From Holophagales bacterium (GTDB taxonomy: Bacteria; Acidobacteriota; Holophagae; Holophagales; Holophagaceae): a stretch of 5,714 nucleotides of DNA. The stretch covers positions 1 to 5,714 of the forward strand of contig JAIRRD010000044.1 in assembly GCA_031256155.1 (NCBI GenBank), in the 5' to 3' direction. Shown one piece after another: positions 1 to 4,781 of the stretch (the first letter of the stretch is position 1; every line of letters begins with the position of its first letter). Below the pieces are notes generated by a model. That model searched no databases, was not told the origin of the DNA, and saw nothing but the letters and a program-made list of their open reading frames with translations. The position numbers and the translations under genes are program-made.

Positions 1-1795
1 ATTCCAGATCATGGCTGTTGGTCAGGGTCTTTATGTCTTTGCTCGCAATGTCAACAACATGCAATTCATTTCGCTTTATCCAGTTGCCGGAATTCATGGC
101 AACCTTGGTTCCATTTTCAGATACCGACGGGTTCCTGTGGTAGTCGCCAGCCTTTCCCACAAGTTTGATTGCACCAGAGGTTATGCTGACCTGATAAACA
201 TTCATGGCCGCAAAATCGTCCTTATTGGCAAGCAAGAACATGGACGCACTGTCAGGAGTAAAGCCCAATATTGTGTGTGCTTCAAAATGACCTTTCAATA
301 CCGGCTTAAATGACTTGGTGGCAACGTCCATAGCCCAGGGCTGACGGAACCCTGTTTGTTCATCCAGCACCACCACCAAGGTTTTGCCATCTGGGGTAAA
401 TCTTGGCGCCAGTGAAGTAACCACTTCGTGACCGACATCTCCTTTGCGTTCTATGACTACTTCCGGTTTTTTCGTTTCACTGGTATTCCCCATATAAACC
501 TTTAAGATGTCTTTCTCTCTCTCCCAGGTGGCGAAGGTGTACTTGCTGCCATCTTTAGAGAAAGATATGGGAGTTCTTTCAAACCAGACATCGCCACCAT
601 CATTGGTAAATATTGGATCTGGCTGGCGGGTTGGGGCTTCATCCACCTTGCGGATATAAATTGCCGTTGCGGGTGTTCTCAATCTATCATCAGAGACTTC
701 GCGCTGTACTTGCTTGGATTCGGCAAAACGCTTTGTGTAGTCCATGATTTGAACTTGCCTGCCGCCCCTACTTCCCTGAGACTGACCTCCTTGACCTTGC
801 CCCCTTCCCCCAGTCCCTCCAGTTGCGCCTTCTTCCTGAAGCTGCGCTCCTATGGCCATCCATTTACCATCCTCAGAAAGGGTGGTGTTTTGAATGTTGT
901 ATTTCTTCGTGGCATCATCACCAAAAACCAGCGCACGGTTTAATTGAACTTGGCGGCCGCTGTTGAAATTTACACTAAAAATACTGGTTCCATCCTGGAA
1001 AATATATCCGTCATCGCCAGGAGTGTATCCTATCAACCGCTCCGTTCTGTCTGTGTTGGTGAGACGGTCTGTTTTTTCCGTATCAATGGTGTAGCGGAAC
1101 AAATCGCCTCTGTACGAAAAAATCAATTCGTCAGCTCTATGCGCCCAATTAAAATTTGTTACGCCAGGATATGTATCTCCCACCTTTACGCTGTCCTTTT
1201 CCTGCTTTTTCTTCAGCTCATCCCGCCATTCCCAGAATTCTTTTTCCTTTTCTTGCTTGGCTGAGTCATCAGTTTTTTTTGTGTCGCTTCTATCAGTGTT
1301 GTTTGTCCTTTCAGGCTGTTTTTTATCTGCTTCCTTCTTTAAAACCTCAATCGCGGCTTTATCCCACTTGTCTAAATCAATTTTTGAGCCTTCTAAGTAA
1401 GCGGCCTGGGCTTCCACTTTGGCTTGGGATTCATCAAGCTGTTTTTCACGATCAGCGGCTTTTTTTTGAAATCGCTCAATCGTCTCTGGCGCGTCAAAGG
1501 ATTTCATTAAATCCAAAGACGTAACACGCTTGGTTTGCCCATTCTGTGTATCGTAAATGTACAGGTCAGTCCCATTTTCGCCATACGGATTCCACAAATA
1601 AGCCAAATACCTGTCCTGGTGACTGAAAGAAACTCCCCTGGCCTGTTGCCCCGCGTAGGATCTAGTGCGAAATAACTTTTCCAATGTAAGTTCTTCCGGT
1701 TTGATTTGCTGTGCCGGCATTTTTTCGTCTTGCTGAGAACTCGACAAACCAACCAAACAGGTTGCCAGTCCTAAAACCAACCAATGTCCCACCAT
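1..1795 (-). CDS. Secreted S9-family (prolyl oligopeptidase/DPP IV-like) peptidase, N-terminal propeller part; 3' end beyond left edge
   Basis: The minus-strand frame is open from ATG at 1795 to the window edge: 598 codons, no stop. The start is set by a strong AAGGAG six bases upstream and by an N-terminal hydrophobic stretch (about residues 4-19, LVLGLATCLVGL) that looks like a signal peptide; the Cys at 13 is not in a good lipobox. From about residue 55 there are repeated PD40/TolB-like blade motifs, such as FSHQDRYLAY (57-66), LSEDGKWMAI (306-315), FSKDGSKYTF (412-421) and FTPDGKTLVV (466-475), typical of the beta-propeller that gates access in S9 peptidases. Two inserts interrupt it: a Lys/Glu-rich, probably helical region (about 100-205) and a Gly/Gln-rich loop (about 325-346). 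The alpha/beta-hydrolase domain with GxSxG and the Asp and His of the triad should follow beyond the left edge, so activity cannot be confirmed. Known family role: cleavage of peptides outside the cytoplasm. A stand-alone propeller protein is the alternative. Confidence 0.85.
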   Translation of the reverse strand, partial: MVGHWLVLGLATCLVGLSSSQQDEKMPAQQIKPEELTLEKLFRTRSYAGQQARGVSFSHQDRYLAYLWNPYGENGTDLYIYDTQNGQTKRVTSLDLMKSFDAPETIERFQKKAADREKQLDESQAKVEAQAAYLEGSKIDLDKWDKAAIEVLKKEADKKQPERTNNTDRSDTKKTDDSAKQEKEKEFWEWRDELKKKQEKDSVKVGDTYPGVTNFNWAHRADELIFSYRGDLFRYTIDTEKTDRLTNTDRTERLIGYTPGDDGYIFQDGTSIFSVNFNSGRQVQLNRALVFGDDATKKYNIQNTTLSEDGKWMAIGAQLQEEGATGGTGGRGQGQGGQSQGSRGGRQVQIMDYTKRFAESKQVQREVSDDRLRTPATAIYIRKVDEAPTRQPDPIFTNDGGDVWFERTPISFSKDGSKYTFATWEREKDILKVYMGNTSETKKPEVVIERKGDVGHEVVTSLAPRFTPDGKTLVVVLDEQTGFRQPWAMDVATKSFKPVLKGHFEAHTILGFTPDSASMFLLANKDDFAAMNVYQVSITSGAIKLVGKAGDYHRNPSVSENGTKVAMNSGNWIKRNELHVVDIASKDIKTLTNSHDLE

Positions 1796-1801
1796 GACCG
1801 T

Positions 1802-1807
1802 CTCCTT
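1802..1807 (-). promoter_or_regulatory. Shine-Dalgarno site of the S9 peptidase gene
   Basis: Read on the minus strand this is AAGGAG, with six bases before the ATG at 1795. It is the only textbook Shine-Dalgarno sequence in front of a visible start in this window and it fixes the peptidase start codon. Confidence 0.85.
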
Positions 1808-1844
1808 CTCTTGAATGCCCACTTGTTTGGGCTATAGATATTAT

Positions 1845-1879
1845 ATAGCAGTTCAGCTTATTTATAGTTGAACTGCTAT
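1845..1879. repeat. Palindrome with ATAGCAGTTCA ends (hairpin upstream of the peptidase gene)
   Basis: Arms at 1845-1858 and 1866-1879 are 14 bases each with one G-T pair and a 7-base loop. The outermost 11 bases, ATAGCAGTTCA and TGAACTGCTAT, pair perfectly. The element lies about 50 bases upstream of the peptidase start. On the minus strand its left end reads TGCTATATAAT, which resembles an extended -10 element; transcription would then start near 1834, leaving about 40 bases of leader carrying the Shine-Dalgarno site. There is no clear -35 box. It is not a clean terminator: the nearest T-run on the plus strand (1897-1903) is 17 bases beyond the stem. Confidence 0.75.
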
Positions 1880-1926
1880 GTCATACCAAGTTGCGATTTT
1901 TTTGATCGTATAGCAATTTGCGCTTT

Positions 1927-1968
1927 CATAGTCCATTTACGGCGAGCCAAGCTCGCCTATGGACTATG
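1927..1968. repeat. Long bulged hairpin CATAGTCCAT...ATGGACTATG
   Basis: The outer stem is CATAGTCCAT (1927-1936) with ATGGACTATG (1959-1968), 10 perfect pairs. The inner stem is GGCGAGC (1941-1947) with GCTCGCC (1951-1957), 7 perfect pairs around a CAA loop. The two stems are separated by an asymmetric bulge, TTAC against T. This GC-rich core is the most stable structure in the gap and the centrepiece of the 1883-2042 element. No U-tract follows on either strand, so it does not look like a standard intrinsic terminator. Confidence 0.75.
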
Positions 1969-1972
1969 AGCG

Positions 1973-1998
1973 GCCGTGATTCGCAAGCGAATCCCGGC
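1973..1998. repeat. Short hairpin GATTCGC-AA-GCGAATC
   Basis: Arms at 1973-1984 and 1987-1998 pair over 12 bases with one mismatch (T1977 against C1994) and a two-base AA gap. The inner seven bases, GATTCGC and GCGAATC, pair perfectly. It is wedged directly between the hairpin at 1927-1968 and the palindrome at 1999-2032 within the composite element. Confidence 0.65.
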
Positions 1999-2032
1999 AT
2001 AGCGGTTTAACTACGAAAAGTTAAACCGCTAT
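1999..2032. repeat. Perfect 14-bp palindrome with ATAGCGGTTTAACT arms, just after the TPR gene stop
   Basis: ATAGCGGTTTAACT at 1999-2012 is exactly complementary to 2019-2032, with a six-base loop ACGAAA. It begins nine bases downstream of the TPR gene stop on the transcribed (minus) strand, so a transcript reading through would carry it as a 3' hairpin. No U-run follows. It could stabilise the mRNA end or attenuate read-through as REP-type repeats do, but this is inferred. Its ends belong to the same ATAGC[AG][AG]TT family as the palindromes in the other gaps. Confidence 0.75.
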
Positions 2033-2041
2033 AACTTGGTA

Positions 2042-3772
2042 TTAATTAGTATCCAACCTAAGTAGCATTTCTTGGGCTGCCTGAAAATCTGGATGATGTG
2101 TCAGACATTCTCTCAATAATGCCTTGGCTGCAGGAATGTCATGATGTATTTCTCTGGATTCCGCCAATCGCACGAGCGCCTCTCTATTGAATGAGTCAAG
2201 TTTGAGTGCCCTTCTCCAATGTTGCTCGCCGCGTGTATGTTCGCCCAGTTCAACGCAGGCGTAGCCCGCATCAATCACATAGCGGAGATTAAAAGGCTCC
2301 ATCCATGCGGCACGTTCAATATCTTCTCTGGACTGGCCAAGACTTCCCAAATGTTTATTCGTAAGGCCCTTAAGGCGCCAGTAATCTGCTCGCCCACGTG
2401 CATTATCCCCCATAGAATCCAAGTGGGGTAAAAGCGCCTCCCAAGCGTCCATACCTGCCATAGCCTCTGCCTGCATGATCTGTAGTTCCGTGTCGTCTGG
2501 CTGGGCTGTTAAGAGATCAGATATTTTTTTATAGGCTTCCTCAAAGGAAGCCTTTGACAAAAGGATTTGAGCCTTGAGTCTGGGGCGGCGATTCTTTAAA
2601 AATTTTTCCGGCACGGCGGCCAAGCGCACCCAAGCCGCGTCTGATTTCCCCTCTACCCAGAATAAATACTCCGCTCTAGCCATTTCATATTCCCAACGAT
2701 CAGGCCCAAAGGTCTGTTTGCCAATGTATTTATGAGCTTGTTCAAGAGATTTACGGGCTGCTATGCCATCTTTGCGAGCCATGGCAATTTGATAATATTC
2801 CATCCAGAGTTTATGTGAATCAGGATGCACTCTAACAGCGGCATCTATGGCTGCCCACGCACTGTCTATATCCCCCAGTTCACCCCAAGTGCGCGATTCC
2901 ACCAGCCATAAGTCCACCGAGCGAAAAGCCGGAGGCAGTCCGCCACAAAGCGCCAGCACTGACGCATGACGCCGCTCCCGCAGAAGATAATTCGCCAAGG
3001 CACATCTATCCCAAGGCAGACGGGGGTCGCTATGTCTGTGCATAAGCAGGGTCATAGAGCGCTCCAGAAGCGCCCGCGCCTCTGGACCTGAAACCGGAGT
3101 GCTGCGTTTGGTCTGGTTAAATGTCAAACGATTCAAAGCCCGTGTCATACACGCATCTAAAAACAATGGATCGTCTGAAGCGCACGGGACACACTCCAGC
3201 AAAAGTTCCCAAATCAGCGGCTCTGAGGCATCGTCTTTTGCAGAGGCAGCCTTTTCCGTTCTAAGCCAGCATACATGTGGAAGGTTCGGCGCAAGCGCAA
3301 TAAGAGCTGTTTCGGGCCAAAGCCACCCAAACGCCCTCAATCTGTAGCAACCGTGCACCAACCATCTGATGTGCCACGATTGCCTGGCCAGATGAGCCGA
3401 CACGGCTTCTGTAACGGCAAGGTCACGTTGCCCGCAGGCAAAATAAGCCCAGGCTCTGAGAATCCTGCCTCTGTATCCAACTTCCCCAACGCCAACGATC
3501 AATGGTCTGGAAACAGCCAGCACTTCCGCAACCGGAGCGCCTGAAGCCCACATGATATCCACTCGTCTTAAAATTCGCGGCAATATCCAAATCTGTCTGC
3601 AAAGCACAGCCAAACCAACTATGACAAAGCCGCACAACAACCCGGCCGTGAGCCACCCCAAGTCATACAGCCTGCCACTGAAGCGAAAAGCAAATGTGCA
3701 TGTCACTCCCAACAATAGGATTACCATAAACCAGCGGCGCCATTGCGCTAAAAAAACTCTGAGATACTGCAT
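2042..3772 (-). CDS. Membrane-anchored TPR-repeat protein (576 aa), function unknown
   Basis: The protein begins with two hydrophobic segments, about residues 14-30 and 38-58, joined by a short loop. Arginines at 5, 12 and 13 precede the first and several basic residues (59-70) follow the second, so by the positive-inside rule both termini should be cytoplasmic. The rest is alpha-helical. The clearest tetratricopeptide repeats are at about 284-317 (ending in DAAVRVHPDS) and, in series, at about 460-493, 494-527 and 528-561 (with LRECLTHHPDF); degenerate repeats fill 318-459 and probably the 85-280 region. Such repeats are protein-binding scaffolds; no catalytic motif is visible. Two N-terminal membrane helices followed by TPRs is the layout of HemY- and LapB-like proteins, but I see no specific identity to either. 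The start at 3772 is the only one that keeps the whole first membrane segment and its basic flank. No Shine-Dalgarno is seen; a weak GAG lies 11 bases upstream inside a hairpin loop. The 83-bp gap to the preceding gene is filled by palindromes. Confidence 0.85.
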   Translation of the reverse strand: MQYLRVFLAQWRRWFMVILLLGVTCTFAFRFSGRLYDLGWLTAGLLCGFVIVGLAVLCRQIWILPRILRRVDIMWASGAPVAEVLAVSRPLIVGVGEVGYRGRILRAWAYFACGQRDLAVTEAVSAHLARQSWHIRWLVHGCYRLRAFGWLWPETALIALAPNLPHVCWLRTEKAASAKDDASEPLIWELLLECVPCASDDPLFLDACMTRALNRLTFNQTKRSTPVSGPEARALLERSMTLLMHRHSDPRLPWDRCALANYLLRERRHASVLALCGGLPPAFRSVDLWLVESRTWGELGDIDSAWAAIDAAVRVHPDSHKLWMEYYQIAMARKDGIAARKSLEQAHKYIGKQTFGPDRWEYEMARAEYLFWVEGKSDAAWVRLAAVPEKFLKNRRPRLKAQILLSKASFEEAYKKISDLLTAQPDDTELQIMQAEAMAGMDAWEALLPHLDSMGDNARGRADYWRLKGLTNKHLGSLGQSREDIERAAWMEPFNLRYVIDAGYACVELGEHTRGEQHWRRALKLDSFNREALVRLAESREIHHDIPAAKALLRECLTHHPDFQAAQEMLLRLDTN

Positions 3773-3775
3773 TGT

Positions 3776-3794
3776 TACATTATCTCATAATGTA
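3776..3794. repeat. Small hairpin next to the TPR start codon
   Basis: TACATTAT (3776-3783) pairs perfectly with ATAATGTA (3787-3794) around a three-base loop, ending three bases from the TPR start codon at 3772. On the minus strand the loop reads GAG, the only Shine-Dalgarno-like triplet nearby, and the same stretch contains TGAGATAAT (3787-3779), close to an extended -10 element. It could be an operator-like palindrome, a translational hairpin or a chance AT-rich palindrome. It shares two bases with the larger palindrome beginning at 3793. Confidence 0.5.
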
Positions 3795-3835
3795 GCAATT
3801 CCATGTTAAATGGCACATTTTACATGGAATTGCTA
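3793..3835. repeat. Long palindrome with TAGCAATTCCATGT arms between the FAH-like and TPR genes
   Basis: Arms at 3793-3812 and 3816-3835 are 20 bases each with a single T-T mismatch and a three-base loop, GCA. The outer 14 bases pair perfectly. It begins 20 bases after the stop codon of the FAH-like gene on the transcribed strand and ends 20 bases before the TPR start. It has no following U-tract, so it is not a classic terminator. Its ends belong to the ATAGC[AG][AG]TT half-site family seen in all gaps here. Confidence 0.8.
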
Positions 3836-3855
3836 TATATTTCCGGCGCGTGAAG

Positions 3856-4635
3856 CTATTGCACAGTAGGATGAACGGGGTCGGATCCGTAATTGATTTC
3901 AAGACGGTCGAATGAGGTTTCAATAGTGATTTTGTCTTTTGGTGAAATATTATTAGGCAGTCTCAGCATTGGCGCGGGCAACAGAAAGACTTCCGCCGGA
4001 CGTAGCGACGGCAGCGTTAGGTCTGCCCAGATGTCGGTTGATGTTGAATTTTTATAGGTTCCAATTTCAACGAAAATATCGCATTGGGGCAGTTGACCAA
4101 CGTACAACCAAGCGCCAATTATGGGACCAATGGGGCTATTAGCGGCAATACAGCAGCCTGCGTATTTTTCTTCGGTAGAGCCTACTATAGCTATTGTGGG
4201 TTCTGATATGGCCGGTAATATCGCCCTTGGGCCTTGAATGGTCAAGCGATCCAAGAAATGCCCAAGGCTTGTCCTGACTGCGAGCGGCCTTGGGAGACAG
4301 GGCAACAATTTGTAAGAGCCCGGAAACGGCGCAAATTCCTCTGGAAGACCTGTCTTTTGATGCCATTTATATGCGTATGAAAGTGCTTGTGCCGCCCTTT
4401 GAAATCCATGCGGCCCACTTTCGAGTAATTGGCGGAGGCTGGAAGGCACTAGAGCATCGGCCACAGCCTCAGCCCGGCCCTCACCCAATTTAGCTAGGCG
4501 AATTCTCTCAATGCGATTAATGTCAACTACGCGGCCCACATCGCCGGGCAGACACGCAACCAGTGCGCGGCGCTCCGAAAAGCCATCTTTCCAGACGGCA
4601 GTGCCTAATTTGATCCCATGCGTTAGTGTCGGCAT
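3856..4635 (-). CDS. Uncharacterised 259-aa protein, N-terminal half resembling the fumarylacetoacetate hydrolase family
   Basis: The ATG at 4635 is preferred; a TTG at 4641 in the same frame would add two residues. Neither has a Shine-Dalgarno sequence. A TGCTATATT extended -10-like sequence ends ten bases before the ATG, which would fit a leaderless or nearly leaderless transcript. Residues about 35-90 (GRVVDINRI, then GEGRAEAVADALVPSSLRQL, then QRAAQALSYA) and LLPCLPRP at 110-117 resemble, from memory, the N-terminal domain and domain-joining segment of FAA hydrolase family proteins. The following region should hold the metal-binding acidic residues and catalytic His/Glu of that fold, but I recognise none of these signatures. 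The C-terminal 140 residues contain NSPIGPIIGAWLYVGQ (166-181) and a late segment, SPKDKITIETSFDRLEI (231-247), that only loosely recalls the family's closing LKPGDVVEIEIEGIG stretch. It may be a non-catalytic relative or an unrelated protein. No signal peptide or membrane segment is evident. Confidence 0.6.
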   Translation of the reverse strand: MPTLTHGIKLGTAVWKDGFSERRALVACLPGDVGRVVDINRIERIRLAKLGEGRAEAVADALVPSSLRQLLESGPHGFQRAAQALSYAYKWHQKTGLPEEFAPFPGSYKLLPCLPRPLAVRTSLGHFLDRLTIQGPRAILPAISEPTIAIVGSTEEKYAGCCIAANSPIGPIIGAWLYVGQLPQCDIFVEIGTYKNSTSTDIWADLTLPSLRPAEVFLLPAPMLRLPNNISPKDKITIETSFDRLEINYGSDPVHPTVQ

Positions 4636-4654
4636 AGTCAATAGAATATAGCAA

Positions 4655-4685
4655 TTTCATGTGAAATGTGGCAGTTCACATGGAA
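4655..4685. repeat. Imperfect palindrome with TTTCATGTGAA core upstream of the FAH-like gene
   Basis: Arms at 4655-4668 and 4672-4685 pair over 14 bases with one T-G pair (4657 with 4683) and one A-G mismatch (4666 with 4674), around a TGG loop. The ATAGCAATTTCATG half-site beginning at 4648 has no well-paired partner, since the other side continues directly into the next half-site (4687). This copy is more decayed than the one at 3793-3835, which has a related CATGT-containing arm. On the minus strand its outer edge reads TGCTATATT (4653-4645), a candidate extended -10 element for the FAH-like gene. Confidence 0.6.
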
Positions 4686-4686
4686 T

Positions 4687-4720
4687 ATAGCAGTTCAAAT
4701 AAAATAACTTAAACCGCTAT
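4687..4720. repeat. Palindrome ATAGCAGTTCAA / TTAAACCGCTAT
   Basis: Arms at 4687-4698 and 4709-4720 are 12 bases each. On the plus strand two pairs are A-C mismatches, but in minus-strand RNA both become G-U pairs, so the hairpin would be fully paired in the direction of gene transcription. The loop is 10 bases, AT-rich. One arm is the AGCAGTT form of the half-site and the other the AGCGGTT form, as if a perfect palindrome had drifted by two transitions. Confidence 0.6.
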
Positions 4721-4781
4721 ATCGGCTTTGCGGTGGTAAATGAGTAGATAATTATAGGACGCAACACTAATGTGGCTCAGT

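Larger units (their letters stand above)
1883..2042. repeat. Compact MITE-like structured element bounded by inverted repeats
   Basis: ATACCAAGTT at 1883-1892 and AACTTGGTAT at 2033-2042 are exact inverted repeats; allowing one mismatch the ends extend to 1881-1892 and 2033-2044. Between them lie three further hairpins (1927-1968, 1973-1998, 1999-2032) and a single half-site at 1910-1919, so most of the roughly 160 bases is palindromic. No open reading frame or transposase is present. The size, terminal inverted repeats and lack of coding content fit a non-autonomous mobile or REP-like repeat; this is inference, because a second copy is not seen here and no target-site duplication is obvious. 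The right end overlaps the TPR gene stop codon (TAA at 2044-2042), so the element may have supplied the present 3' end of that gene. Confidence 0.55.

Noticed and set aside
710..1524. Plus-strand ORFs rich in Pro, Ser, Leu and Phe opposite the peptidase gene
   Set aside because: Their composition is what antisense reading of Lys/Glu- and Gly-rich codons gives. There are no ribosome sites or family motifs.
1507..1752. An 81-codon minus-strand ORF overlapping the peptidase start region
   Set aside because: It is out of frame with the 598-codon frame starting at 1795, which has the Shine-Dalgarno site, signal peptide and propeller motifs. The short frame has no recognisable features.
1..1795. 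Possible frameshift or pseudogene in the peptidase
   Set aside because: I translated the frame codon by codon and found no internal stop or loss of propeller motifs. It lacks a stop only because it runs off the left edge.
1897..1903. T-run near hairpins as an intrinsic terminator
   Set aside because: On the plus strand it is 17 bases away from the nearest stem, and on the minus strand, where the genes are, it is an A-run. It does not fit an intrinsic terminator.
1796..2041. CRISPR array or tRNA in the repeat-rich gap
   Set aside because: The repeats are inverted rather than regularly spaced direct repeats, and no cloverleaf with a T-loop signature was found.
2219..3809. Several short ORFs on both strands within and across the TPR gene
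   Set aside because: All overlap a long frame with clear TPR repeats and membrane segments, and none shows domains of its own.
4751..4756. TATAAT on the minus strand between the AlaX and FAH-like genes
   Set aside because: The hexamer is perfect but no -35-like sequence is found 16-18 bases upstream and no TG precedes it. It is not called as a promoter.
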